Assembly (NCBI GenBank): GCA_961205875.1 | Contig: OY540813.1 | Span: forward strand, 13,549,001-13,613,000 | Source of the DNA: Sialis fuliginosa | Taxonomy: Eukaryota > Arthropoda > Insecta > Megaloptera > Sialidae | Length of the DNA stretch: 64,000 nucleotides | Direction of reading: 5' to 3' | In this document: positions 48,801-61,529 of the stretch, piece by piece | Layout: every line of letters starts with the position of its first letter | Numbering within the stretch: position 1 is the first letter of the stretch | The notes under the pieces: generated by a model | What the model was told of the DNA's origin: nothing | The model's database searches: none | Seen by the model: only the letters and a program-made list of their open reading frames with translations | Position numbers and translations under genes: made by a program

Positions 48801-51800
48801 TACGTACTAGATTTATAATTAGGTAATACAGTAAAAATATGAAATACTTAAATCATTAAAAAATATTGTAATTGCAATAAAACTACACCTGTAATTTATA
48901 AGAAAGGCAGACACATATACTTTACTCAATAATAACGTAGGAAAAGTAACTTAATAAAATTATATATATTTTTTAAATTCTTCATACCATCTTCCTTGTT
49001 GAAACGTGAGAAAATCAACTACCATTAACAAATGACTCTCATAAAGACATAAAGAAAGCGTCCATTAATAACGTCTTGCATTCATCTCTAACAACGCCAT
49101 CTCTTAATAAACACGTTAATTATTCGTTGCAGTGTTTACAATGTTGCTATCGGTTGCACCGAACCGATGAAAAGGTAAATAAATAAAACTTGCATGATAG
49201 ATCTGTTACAATGCACTCTTGTGTTTTATTATAATGTAATTGTGTTTTTCTACATCGCAGGATTTCGTTTTTCAAGAATCAACCAGCGTAAAACCTTTTT
49301 GCTTTGCATCTTTATATATTAATGTATATGCACTTTTTAGTACCTATTGAAGTGTCTATAACAATTATGTATATTGTACTAGTGATTTGTAAAACCTATA
49401 CCAATTCCTAGACTAGCCAGAGTATGAAATATCAATCAAAAGAGTATATTATCATATATTAATCTACAATATTAACTTTTTATTTAATTTTTAATAATAG
49501 AACAAGAATATAAGCTTATTTTGTGTAATTTGAAGCATCCGTATTAAGTAAAAATCTGCAACACTTTCTTTTTTATCGATATTTCTTGAAAACAGATGAT
49601 CCTATGGCAAATGGTCAATGTATATTTTTGTGTATTTTATGTCATATAATCTTCTACAAGAACCTCTCAGGGTAAAATTAAAGAACAAAAAAATACTTAT
49701 CAAATTTCATATATCTGTATCACAATGAGTTCTCTAGATATTAAATAAACACTAATTTTGTGCAACATTTTTGGAAAGCTGTAGCTCCCTCACGAAGAAT
49801 TTCCGGATATATGTTCATATAAAGTTTTTTGCTTAAAAGAACATCCTCGATCTACTGTTAATTTTTTTTTACTAGTTGTAAATCACTCTGTATATGAAGT
49901 TTAACGTATGGTTATTAAATTGTATGAAAAAAAATCATGCAATATTATTACTCTTTAACTTTTCACAATAGAAAGCCCTAATAGATTTTATATAGATAAT
50001 ATCATACTCAACGACTTTATGTCGCATTGTTCTCATAAACAATTCCTATGTTCTCAATATTCAATCGAAAATATATCAACAAAGTGACACTTTTACAACT
50101 GATGTTTGAATTTCACCGCACGCATATAAAATACATAAATCAACGCTATAAAATACAAATATCTTCAATCAACCATACGAGATTGAGATTCTGACCCGAA
50201 AACGTCTACAGTGAAAAAAGATGCACTCATATGAACATCCGTGATTCCGATAAAGAAAAAAACATGAATGGGCGAAAAGTAAGAGTGCGCTGACCAACCT
50301 GTAGGTATGGCCTACTTTGATTCCAATTATTGTTTTGCTGAAAAAGTCGCACCACAAAGTTGGTTTGGTTATATCTATATGCTTCTTCAAAAAACAAAGC
50401 AAATCTTTAGGTAACCAGAATGTGGGAAATTTCATTTCAATTATTTATTTTGAATAGGTAGTTAGATTTATTTACGAGCAGTTAATTAACTGTAGCAGAA
50501 TATTTTTTCGTGCTCCTCCTCAAATGTCAGTTAAATAATTTATGGGTTTCATTTTTCAATGTTTGCTTGTTTATTTTATTGTTTACAAGAAAGTAAGCGT
50601 ATTCTTAGTTAAGTATATGTTTATCTCTAGATAAAACACGGAAAATAATTTAAACTTAACATCTATTATAATTTACATGTTAACAATGGCTCTAGAACTT
50701 TCATCTGTCTTTGTAAAGTTTTTTTTTTTATAAAGACAAATGAGTCATTGAGTTATGCACTTTTTATACACATACGTGTAAATACAGCCTTTCCAATATG
50801 TATTTTTCAAGATAGAATATTTCAACCATTACTTATTTATATTTCTTATCATAGAAAATATTTACGATTAATGAAAACAGGTTAGACATTTTCTATGATA
50901 AAAACTTATAATTTAATATTCCAATCAAACCTTTAACACTGAAATGATTTGTACTGTAAATACAAAAGCTCAAAACGTTAAGAAACATACATATTTTATA
51001 AATTTACACTGAACTTCTTCAATATTCTTGCTGAAGATATAAATGTATGGATAAACTTTTAAATATTACATTACCTTATGTAAATAATATGGTCTGCTTT
51101 TAAGTCTCCTGGCCTCACTTTGCATTTACCAAAATTATATAGTAATTAATATTGACGAAATTTCGAAAGCTATTCGTTGGCTAAGAATATATTTACTTAG
51201 GAGCCCTGAGTATTAATTGTGTAATTTGCACTTAAATCTAGTAAGTTACTCGCTTCGCAATATTTTAATCTAGTTTAATCGCAGAAAAATTGTGTCCGAG
51301 ATAAGAGCAGATTCTGATTGTACTATCTTCAAAACGTAAAGAAAAGTTAAATTCCGTATGGCGGCTATGCATGTGTCTGTATGCCTGGGTGTAGAATTTT
51401 CTTTCGTTTACGATAATTACTGTAAAAATACACCGATTTGAATTATTTTTAGGGAAAATGTTTGTCTCGGTGAATACTTCAGACCTATTGATTTTGGTAC
51501 TAATCGGATTAGGGGTTTTAGAATTATTCGAAATTTTGTACCTATTATCGTTTAAAAAATTGCGAGTATTATCTCACTAATTTTGATAAGACTTTTGTAG
51601 GTCAATTGAACCTTTGAACCACCCTCAAAATTTGAATTTTAAATAATAATTAATACGTCATTAATTCATGTTGACTTGGAAACAAATGCAACTAACAATA
51701 AATTCAAATTGTCAAATTAATTGTTCTACGAATGTGTATTATGTTTTTAACATTAGAATATTAGAAAACTATTGAAACTCATATATTATAAATTATTTAA

Positions 51801-51968
51801 AAAGATATTGATATTCCTTATAAGTTTACGAGATAAACTGTATACTTCTCGACTAATATATTAGATTTCGATGCAAGTTACAAAATCGATATTCTTAATT
51901 ATGGTTATTAATAAACTGATAACTGATACCTAATCAATCAATAATCACCATAAACTTCTTAAGATTAC
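45894..51968. other. Gene-free AT-rich interval with old transposon tips
   Basis: No credible exon. Tips noted: acaagggtgtgtcaaaaaaa at about 46708; a hAT-like GC-rich end (cagacctggtcaacctgcgg) at about 47949; a fragment at about 48650-48680 (tggatcaatttgggttggcc) inverted relative to 52533-52570; and a fragment at about 49765-49790 related to 2840. A minus-strand 88-codon frame at 50169-50435 has no recognisable features. Confidence 0.5.
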
Positions 51969-52180
51969 CTCACTTGTCCTCAGTGACTCAGGAGATTAAC
52001 GCACGTTTTCTCAACGCTAATGTATTCAGTATTTGAGTTCCTTCCACAGATCTCTCGCAACAATCTCCAGGTGTTGTGTAAAACGCCACGCCCCGCGTTA
52101 CCGCACGCCCCGGGTGCCGCAAATGTCAGACACTTTGTGGATAGGCGCGTTTCTGCGTGCCGCGGTTTTCGGGGCGGCTA
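51969..52180 (-). promoter_or_regulatory. GC-rich island with a minus-strand donor, possible first exon
   Basis: CpG-rich DNA (ccacgccccgcgttaccgca, ctgcgtgccgcggttttcgg) contrasts with the surroundings. On the minus strand it is followed by AAGTGAG then gtaatctt, a reasonable donor ending an exon at 51969. This would suit a noncoding first exon of a minus-strand gene spliced across the downstream repeats, possibly to the left-end gene. Three overlapping plus-strand frames cross it, and none looks like a protein. Confidence 0.3.
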
Positions 52181-52386
52181 TGTCTGTCTGTGTATATGTG
52201 TGTGTGCACATGCAGTTTTGTAATAAACATTAGTCATGTCCTTTTTAGAACAATGCAACTGGTACTGTTTAATTGTTACAAAAATATTTATGTATTGGAC
52301 ATTGGACGTATGAGTCATTTCCAATGTTGGGTTGTATCGTTTTGAGGTTGTGGACTATATTTCGGATTTATATTGCAGTAGAACAG

Positions 52387-52600
52387 TGGTATCCAACCTT
52401 CTAAGCCAGAACCCAAATTTTTAAGAAGTAAAACAAGATTTCACGAAATAAATAAATTTTTTGTATATTATAATAATAGACATGTTAAAAATAAAAGAAA
52501 TTGTAAAAAAATAAGACTCAATTACTAAGCCAGGTTTGGCCAACCCAAATTGCTCCACGGACCGCATTGACAACGTAAAATTTTTCGAGGGCCGCACATA
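52387..52600. mobile_element. hAT-like end fragments
   Basis: CAGTGGTATCCAACCTTCTA (52387) and CAGGTTTGGCCAACCCAAAT (about 52533) look like left tips of hAT-type repeats. The second continues gctccacggaccgcattgac, a motif seen inverted near 48650. No right ends paired. Confidence 0.5.
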
Positions 52601-52892
52601 AAAAAATCTATATTTTTACAGTTTCTCTTTTGTACATTTTTGAAAAACATCTTTGGTTTTATTGATCGGATTGCGACTAAATAAAATCAATTTTCTTCGT
52701 TATAAATTCACCATAAAATTGAGAAAATAAAACCCATGTAAGTTCAATAAAAAACATAAAAATACAGTTTTTTTTTTAAATTCTAAATACTGTTTTTAAC
52801 GGCTAGAAAACGTATTTAAAAACAAAATTCACTCCTTGATAACCAGTGGGCAACATATTATAGTTAGGATTACCAACTTTTTAAAACTGTGT

Positions 52893-52912
52893 TCTTTATA
52901 ATACCGGACATT
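52893..52912 (-). mobile_element. Solo end of the CCGGTATTATAAAG family
   Basis: ttctttataataccggacat is the inverted form of the tip at 37357-37376. Confidence 0.5.
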
Positions 52913-52937
52913 ATTTATTTTTCAGTGTGTATGTATT

Positions 52938-53078
52938 ATGGAGTGTTTACACCGAAAAAACAAAACAGCAACATCGTGTCTTTTTGACAAAAGTGCAATA
53001 AACCCTATGCATTTTTAAATACGATGTGTTTTCAAACACCGTGTTGCTGTTTTGTTTTCTTTGGTGTGAACACCGCAT
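52938..53078. mobile_element. MITE with ACAAAACAGCAAC inverted ends (141 bp)
   Basis: The left end atggagtgtttacacc, with acaaaacagcaaca, pairs with the right end tgttgctgttttgt, with ggtgtgaacaccgcat. A degenerate relative is at 38996-39068. Non-coding. Confidence 0.85.
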
Positions 53079-54878
53079 TAGTCATGTATAGTTTCAGTAT
53101 CGAACAGACTAGTACGCTGACAAGTTACATTTCCCTGCTTGTATTTCAATTTTTAATTCATGAACCGGTTGCTTACAAATACGAACTATATTTCACAAAT
53201 AGTACAATTATAAATTAATACAAATTCTATTTTAATGAATATTGAAATTTTAAATAGTGTCACACAACTTTCAAATGATAAAAAAAAACTATACCAACAA
53301 ACTAATAAATCATAAACTTATATATTTGAATTTTAAATTAATATCCCATATTCAAATTCACGAAAAAGGTTAGTGTCATTACTACTTTATGCATTTAAAT
53401 TAAAATTACTGGCAGATTAGGCGTTCTAATTTTGTGTGTGGGGATAAAATAATTTACATGTAGGCAACTTTATATTTAATTAACATAGTTTCTATTTTTA
53501 GGCAAAGGATGTGTAAAAGTAGTTTCTAATTATTTTTTCAATATATTATATATGTATCTATATATATTCTACTAACGGTTAATCGTCTTGATTCAAATAC
53601 TGAAACATAAACTGTATTTTTAAATTTTAATACAATTAAAATTATTTATGTTAAAAACTTAAAAATGCGTGTAATATAATTAGAAGCATGGTTTCATTTT
53701 AATTATTAAATAACATGCTATACAATTAAAACTTTTATCCCAGAAAAATACGTTCCTATCACGAAACAACAAACAAATGAGTATATTACATTAAATATAC
53801 CATATACTTTACTTATCATATGTTTTGTTACATATAAATAATATAGTTGAACAAAAATTTTAATATCATCATATACTCATTAAACTGATTAATTATATAT
53901 GCTTTTAATATAAATAATTCGGTCAAGACATACACGGGTGTATGTTATAAGGGTTCCGAAGTACGTACTGCGTGGAGTATTTGTAGCCACAGGCGCATAT
54001 TTGAGAAAAAATATGCAAATAGGGTCATATTCTACTAATTGAGATCTATATTTCGACACCCCACATGCCTAAATATAAAAATAAAAAATCTGACACCCCT
54101 TCCTATTATTCCAAAATTTAAAATGACATTGTTGACTTTATTGTTTGTCGTTGGTAGTCCTACTAAAGCCTCGTTACCACATTTTATTCAGATTTTTTTG
54201 AACCAGTGATTATCGAGTTGGAGAAGGGGAGACAAAATAAAATACTACTTTTAGCCCCCTAGTGGCGCCATTTTTGAGAGAGAAAAAAATGATAAAATTC
54301 TACTGATTGAGATCTACATTTTGATACCTCACACTGGTATACAATATTTTTGTTTTTAAATAAGAAAAATAGTCAAATTTTACTGGTTTGGTTATATATT
54401 GTATTTTGACGAGCCACATGTCTTGGTATAAACATTTTTTTGCCTTGCTTTAGTCCTTCGCGCCCCCTCTGAAAAAATATTATTTATACTTTATTAGAGA
54501 GCAACATTTTACATATTCTGTAAAAATTTCAAGTTTCTAACTTATATAGTCTACGAGATATTTTGCTTTGACTGAAAAGGACGATCGGATGGGTGGACGG
54601 ACGACAAAGTGAGATTAATAGAGTTTCCCCGAAACCCTAAAAATCAATTCTAAAATTATGATTTCTTACGCTTTTTCTACAGTCCTAGTACCTAATATAG
54701 CTCTTATAACTAAAATTTGACCTAACTGACAGAAACTATACATGTATTTTATTACATACAAATAATGTAATACTTTTAATATGATGAGATTCAAACGTAT
54801 AGGTATTATTTCTATATAGACATAAATATTAACATTTATTATTAAATAATAAATTGATAACACACCATACAAATTTTC
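53079..54878. other. Gene-free interval containing an old repeat (about 53950-54660)
   Basis: The part from gggttccgaagtacgtactg to ggatgggtggacggacgaca resembles common insect dispersed repeats. Three diverged copies of a roughly 40-base block (tctactaattgagatctata / tctactgattgagatctaca / ttactggtttggttatatat) lie near 54031, 54299 and 54379, each followed by a gacacc/gatacc/gacgagcc-cac word. Confidence 0.5.
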
Positions 54879-54879
54879 G

Positions 54880-55220
54880 GTGCTATTGATCTGTACAAAA
54901 ATGCTGAGAAAACAAAACCTCTCATCTGTATCTAATAGAAGACGGTATTACGTTTTTCCATGTAATGATTTTCTGATGGCACGCAAACAATCAATTGAAA
55001 CGGAAACTAGTGTCGTTTCCGCTACAGACTTTCTACACAGCCGATGTTCCGATGTTGTCGGGCGTTACGTAACAGAACCAAAATTGACGATGATATAACA
55101 TCGCACAAGCCGTGAACCGATCGCCGTTGCTTGTCACAGCGACCAACGGTTTCTCGGTCGCTCGGAAACGCACAATTCTCGATCTGTCGTGATTGTGAGA
55201 TATTATTTTATTTATAGACA
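54880..55220. promoter_or_regulatory. CpG-richer patch with a TTACGTAA palindrome
   Basis: Less AT-rich than its flanks, with several CpGs and a perfect GTTACGTAAC palindrome (55064-55073), a bZIP-type site. Frames on both strands (72 codons plus, 62 codons minus) overlap here, and neither shows domains. It may be an enhancer or an unrecognised exon. Confidence 0.25.
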
Positions 55221-56286
55221 TTGATGCATGCGTTTAGATTTAGAGTTAAGTACAATATCACGTTTTAAGAATAGAGCAACCTGTGTAGGAATGTTATTAT
55301 AATACCGTTTGAGAATTCAATTCTTTGTTTGTTATTGTGTTTGCAAAATTATTAAAATCGTTAAGAGGGGGGGAGATATTTCCACAATTTGTGACAAGGA
55401 TTATGCATTGGCTCAAATATCAAGAAATTATAATTTTAATTTGCTAATTTTGATACTTAAAAACCATATTAGTTTATTTCTTATGAATTATTTCAAAAAA
55501 TACTTGTGTTGTACAAATTCAGCCTTAACATCTTGAGTTTATTTATAAATTAATTAATTAAGCATATAATTATAATCTTCCATATATTTTACAATTTATT
55601 TTGGGGCGTTGTCTAAAGTAATATAATATAACATAATTATTTCACGAAAATTAGCATGTAATTTTCATAAAATTAAATACCAACAGAAGATACAAATCTA
55701 CATATTAATATACACATGCGTTAAAAGCATTTAAATGTTAAAATCACTGGTATGTAATTACTTATTTTCTATAGATATACCTATACATATTAATTATTTG
55801 TATAATAATAAAGAAAAAGATTCGCAAGTTAAATAGATAATTAATTTTAATGTGTCTAAAATTCTTGGACAAATACTACAATATTAATTTGATAGTCAGT
55901 ATTCAATGTGCGAATGAATAATGTACAATTATTGGCATCGAAACCTCAAAAATAAACAATTGTTTAAAATTTGCACGTCGTTGAATTATGACCCCTGTGT
56001 CTGCTGAACACATGCTGTGATATTTTTATTATCATTATTTAAACATGTGACGGTATTGTTAAATTTTATAGCTAACGGATTATTTAATGCGATTATAACA
56101 CATTATATCTTTTTCTGCTCACACATACATAGATACCAAATATTTATATAAAAAAAAACACATCTAAAGTCCACATCTTTCGAGAATTATTTCCTAACAA
56201 ATGAGATGAAGATAATAGAAACTTCTGCATTTTATACACAATATAGACTGTGAAAATGATAAAATTAAAGGAACAATTATAAGTAT
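55221..56286. other. Gene-free AT-rich interval
   Basis: I see nothing beyond AT-rich DNA, a short G run near 55368 and chance frames. Confidence 0.5.
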
Positions 56287-56452
56287 ATATACTATACTGT
56301 GGGCTTCAGAAGTCGTCTGCCACCGTAAAGGCCAGAATCGCTTACAACAGATTCCAAAATATTAAGACAAACATAATCGGTTATCTTTTTCTAGGGCGGA
56401 GCTTATATAATCAAGTGTAACATATTTAAATACTAAAATTCGGACTATCAAA
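56287..56452 (-). repeat. Dispersed repeat, copy B (inverted partner at 33580-33797)
   Basis: Reverse complement of the 33580-33797 blocks: cttcagaagtcgtctgccac, cagaatcgcttacaacagat, tccaaaatattaagacaaac, tatttaaatactaaaattcg. It lacks the extra bases present in copy A, so it is probably closer to the intact form. Confidence 0.85.
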
Positions 56453-57890
56453 TATTTATTACCACAAAAACAATTTTCAATAGATGACGTAATAATTTAA
56501 TTGCACAAATATATATATGAGTAGGTATTATAAACGAAGAGTACTTCTTTATCCAGCAAATGAAATTCAAAATAACTACCTTTGTTTGGTACATGGAAAA
56601 ATGATTTAAATATTATAATAATCAAATGGGGGGAGCCTACTAAGTTTGTGATAAGCGAATTTAAATGAAAATTGGTCGACCATTTATAGTTACACCATTT
56701 ATAATTCAAACAGATATTTGTTGTTACTTGAGATTTTTTAATCTTCGATAAATTGAATGGATTATTTATCTCTATTAAAAAAGAAATTAGTAGGAAGTAA
56801 CTTTTATCACATATTATATGTACGTAGGTATAATACACAAATACGTTTATCATGTTTTACGAGAGATATAAACATACTGTAAATTATTTTATGACTTCAG
56901 TAAAAAAAACATAAGATTGTCTATTACCAACTTAATAACTGCATTCAGAATAGAAATTACCCATAAGTATTACAACAAAAGAACAAGTAATATTATAAAT
57001 CATTAAATAAAATACCGGAAGATAGACAAGTGCAGACAACTTCCTTTGCTAACCATCAACAGCATCGTTCTGGTGCAATCCTCTACATTACGCAGTATTA
57101 CGTACATATCTAACATTGCACAAACAGTGCATTGTGTTGTGTGTGATCTATGTATAACGAGTACAGGTTCCCATGCAGGCATCGCCTCCCACGATCGACA
57201 GTTCCGTGTTTGCTAACTGCTGAGGAAGGAACGCAAAATGTGTTCGGCTTCACTGTCAACATCTTGATGCATACGATTATAGCAATGATTCGTTCTGTGC
57301 GTTAATTATGATTGATTGATTTTTAAAAATGTACGATGAACAATGGAAAGTACTTATAGTTAGAAATATGTCAAATATTAAAACGTTTTTTATGTTTGAA
57401 TTAATAATTAATACATAATACATACAATAATCATTTTAGTTCAGTAAAATTTTCTTCTATGCGTGGTCACTATTGCAAAAAACCAGTAGAGGTTATGATT
57501 TGGGGTTGTTTATTCGATTTTTTAGGAGTTGACAAAACCTTACATAAATTAGAAAATATACTTCTTTTTTTGATAATCAAAAAAAAAATTTTTTTCGAAA
57601 ACTATAAATTTTTGGAAGCTAATATTTGGTCAGGTTGAATGTTTAATAGAATGTGACTTCCAAAAAAATAATCAGCCAAATCTATGTAAAGGCATGTTTT
57701 GCATGCTTACCCGGCTACAGCCTTTTGTCCAAAGTATTTTGCTTATACAGAATGCGCTCGATAAATTAACAATAACTTTGCATCTCCTTATTTTATGTGC
57801 TTCTTATTAATTGTATGGAATATGTTTCTAAGGTTATGATTAAACATCGTTGCTTCAGAAATAAAATATTAAATTCTGAGAGCAACCATC
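56453..57890. other. Gene-free interval with a GC-richer patch
   Basis: A patch at about 57040-57270 (gcaggcatcgcctcccacga, tgctgaggaaggaacgcaaa) is less AT-rich, but I recognise no exon or RNA. The 118-codon minus frame at 56497-56853 is AT-rich without features. Confidence 0.35.
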
Positions 57891-58140
57891 ATGTCGAAGG
57901 AATACGATGTTAGAGCAACCATAATTTCTGGACTGCGTGCAGGGCGAACTGCTAATGAAGTTGCGAACTTCAATAATTTCCCTTTACATACAGTTTGCAA
58001 CGTGAAGAAGGTATATGATGCTGATCCTGCCGCCTTACCAACAAGGAAAACGCATAAAGTACGCAAAGATTCCATAAGTCCAGAGTACACAAAATTCAGG
58101 AATTATCAATGAAGATCCAGGAAAGTCAATGAAGAAGAAG
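57891..58140 (+). pseudogene. Broken Tc1/mariner-like transposase, N-terminal part only
   Basis: The plus frame starts MSKEYDVRATIISGLRAGRT, continues ANEVANFNNFPLHTVCNVKK and ends in KTHKVRKDSISPEYTKF before losing frame. The next conserved piece (IINEDPGKSMKK) is in the +1 frame from 58102, so there is a frame change near 58095-58105. After that the similarity stops: the rest of the HTH region and the whole catalytic domain are absent. The N-terminal helix-turn-helix pattern is one I associate with insect IS630/Tc1/mariner transposases, by recall only. GC content is higher than in the flanks, as expected for a fairly recent coding remnant. Not a functional gene. Confidence 0.75.
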
Positions 58141-60436
58141 AGGCCAGTTTTAATAAAATTTTCACATATTACAAATAATATCATGCACGTAAAAACATTC
58201 CTCAGGTTCGATTCATTCATTGAATTGAAATAATTTCTATAAAACAGGGATCTGACACGGTTACACAATATTAGCATTTAGAATAAGACTTTCAAACAGT
58301 ACGATTGGATTGGAATACCCAACACAGCGCATTCATCTATACTCTATACAAACCGCAGCAGTTTCATAATGTCGTCTGTCTGTTCGGAGAGTTATCGTTT
58401 TGTAACAGATTCGCAAGAAGTTTATTAATACGTCGCACATTAGCCAACACATACACATTATTTATTATACATATGAGAATATATATTTACATATAAATGG
58501 TGTTCAGTTTTTTGCTATATACAAAGATGTGTAATGTGTATATTATATAAATATATTAAAAATAGTAAAATGGTTGGAAAATAATAATTTGATACGAGTA
58601 TATTATTAAAATCATCACTTTAATGTACATGTAGGTATTGATATACATATGTATCATCGTTGCATGGGAATTTCCAAAACGGTAAGAGATACATATTCGG
58701 TTAAATAAGATGAATTATTTGTAAGAAAGGAGTGAGTATTACCACATCAAAAAATATTAATAATTGTATGTGGTTTAGGAGGTATACCAAAAAATTATGA
58801 ATTTTTTAAATGACTATAACTTTTTTGTCAAAGTAACTAGGTACTTTTTATTTATGGTTTATCAAAACACTTTTTATGTAGTATTTATTGGTGTATTTTG
58901 AATTTTTAGTTTTTGAGCCCTAACTTTAGTTTTTCTTGTGTGCCACTAAGTTAGCTATAGCATATTTTAACGTGTTTTTTTTTACTCTACTTTACAACAA
59001 TATGTCACTTGTCATATTTATTTTAGAAAAAAAAGTAAGAACATTTTTTTTGTAATAGTTTGTTTTCAATTATTCATTTGTTATTTTTATTAGTTATTGT
59101 GATTTACGTTAAACAATTTTTGTTTTTCATGGCCTACTTAAATGTTTGTAATAAAATACTTTATAAATATCAATTATTATTTTATTTTACTTCCTAAATT
59201 AAAGTTTTGCAGAAAATGTATTTCATTGATCTAAAATCCTAAAATTACAGATTTTGCTTTTAAGTATGATTTCAAACCCATTCGAATTAAAATAATCTTA
59301 CAGCAACGCAAAATCTTAACAAAAGCGCTCTGTTGGGTTAATGTAATAAATAGCGCCTATAAATATCAGTAACGAAATAAATGCCATCGTATAATAAGTT
59401 TATAAATCAGTTATCATATAATCTTATATTGGTATAAATGAAACTATTTGGACATGCTTAAAAACTAATATAAATATAATGTAATTAAATTTTAATGAGC
59501 TCATTAGTTATTATTTTATTAATTGTTATATCATGCGATTCATATGTAATCGAATATTATTCACTTATGTATAAATAACTTTTGTTATATGTTTATTAAA
59601 AATATTGTTACGAAAAAAATTATGCAAGTTGAAATTTGCATGAATATACATTTTAAAATATTTTTATGATTATTCATCAATTGAAATGTTTTTATATAAA
59701 CTATGATATACAAATAATCTTCGATTAACCCAAAAATTAAAATATATTAAATTATTCTCTTAATGCCCACCGCCCTTCAATTAAATTTGATCTTTGGATA
59801 GTTTTATATCTTACCCATCTCTTCCAAATACATATATTACGACATAATAAAAAAGATAAAAAAGTATGTCACGAAATATATAATACAAGTATTTCAAAAA
59901 TAATAATATTGAACGAATGGACGTAAAAACATTCAAATTAAGCCTAATTTCTTTATTTCAATATTCAAATCTTTGAGAAAGTTACAAAATCGACCAAAAA
60001 TCACGCTTTAAGTGACATTTAAGATATTTTTTTTTGACCTATCAAAGAACGTCATGTCAAAACTTCTGATCTCTATTCTGTATTTAATTCTGAAATAATA
60101 ACCAGTAACATTATTTCTTTATTATCTGTAATATTTATATAATACAAGTTTAACGAATTAAAAATACATTTTTGCAACGTACAACATAATAGTTGTCATG
60201 TCAGCGCATTTATTAATCATATTTAGATTGTTTCCCAGTATATTACGGTGTGAATGTTCTCACATAACGCTTAAACCAGAGCGAATGCAACATCAAATGT
60301 ACCATAAAATATTCTGTAATATGCGTATTTACGAAATATGTTTGTCAATTATTATACTTTTATAAATAAAAGGATTATTAATATGTATAATGTATGTCCG
60401 AGATATTCGTATAATATGATATAGGTCCTTAGTACC
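58141..60436. other. Gene-free AT-rich interval
   Basis: No exon seen. Very low-complexity T-rich DNA at 58900-59200 and chance frames only. Confidence 0.5.
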
Positions 60437-60644
60437 TCGACTCTTTTGTAAATTTATTACCGTACTTCTGAAACATCGTGAGTGGCTTCTTTTTGACGAG
60501 TCTAATAACTTTTTTATTTGCGAAAATTCTTAAAAATGGGGAAATTCGAGCGTGCATTCATTTCCGGGCGACAAATAAAAAAGTTGTTAGACTCGTCAGA
60601 AAGAAGCCACTCAGAAGTATGGTAATAAATTAACAAAAGGGTCG
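60437..60644. mobile_element. Palindromic MITE (about 208 bp)
   Basis: The left arm (aatttattaccgtacttctg, agtggcttctttttgacgag, tctaataacttttttatttg) pairs with the right arm (caaataaaaaagttgttaga, ctcgtcagaaagaagccact, cagaagtatggtaataaatt). A roughly 50-base non-pairing loop separates the arms. Confidence 0.9.
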
Positions 60645-61529
60645 TAACGTAATTACAAACAACATTTTTTTTTCCTTTACTCTGTACCATATCGAGTCTA
60701 CCTTTTGAGAATCAACAAGAGGTTTAAAATGATTATAATATTTTTAATTTAATTTTTTTTCAAAATAATTTTTTTTTATAAATATTTACAGTCTCTGAAC
60801 GTGTAATTTCCAGGAATTCGTATTTAAATGATTTGACATAGTAGAGAGGATGTACTTCAACAAACCAAGAACCATCTGAAAAAGAATATTCGAGCCGCGA
60901 TATGAGCACTAATAAAAGGTATTTTGAGAGGGTATAAAAACAAAGACTTTCATATTTTCAAAATGTAGTTAGTCATAAAACATACTGTAAATTGCGTGTA
61001 ATTACACATATTACATTTTTCAGTACGAAATTCATTTGTATCTTTTTCCTTTCACAGCATTCTCTTAATTATTACATTTCTGACCTTCTTTGTCAATATT
61101 TCATCACAAATATGATGAGCTGTAACGATTCAAATATGGTGTAAAATAATTTAATTTTATAAGCAATATTTCCAAGACATTTCTTAATAGGGAAACTTTT
61201 TTTGCTAAATTTCAAGGTACTGCATGTGACTAATTTAAAACGTTCAACGAATAAAATAATATTTATTTATAATTTCAGAGGAGGTAAAGACAACCTATAT
61301 AATTCAATGTTTCAGAGCTGGATCTAAAGATAAATATAATATGAAACACACACAAGTCTCCTTGTATACAGAGTAACTGCTGCTGTTAATAACTGTCTAT
61401 ACAAACATTTAAATATACAGTATAATGCATACACATTATAAAGGTTTCAGTATGAATCGTAAGGACAAATATAATTTATCTCTTTCATCCTGCCCTACTT
61501 ATAGTGTAGTTATCCTTCCAGTTATATTC
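60645..61529. other. Gene-free AT-rich interval
   Basis: No exon, RNA gene or clear repeat seen. Confidence 0.45.

Noticed and set aside
50169..50435. 88-codon minus-strand frame
   Set aside because: No recognisable motif; cysteine- and phenylalanine-rich in a way typical of chance frames.
52020..52345. Three overlapping plus-strand frames in the GC-rich island
   Set aside because: All arise from lack of stop codons in GC-rich DNA and a TGTG-rich tail; none shows protein-like features.
56497..56853. 118-codon minus-strand frame, the longest ATG frame listed
   Set aside because: Dominated by Ile/Phe/Tyr/Asn/Lys as in random AT-rich DNA; no domain, signal peptide or splice context recognised.
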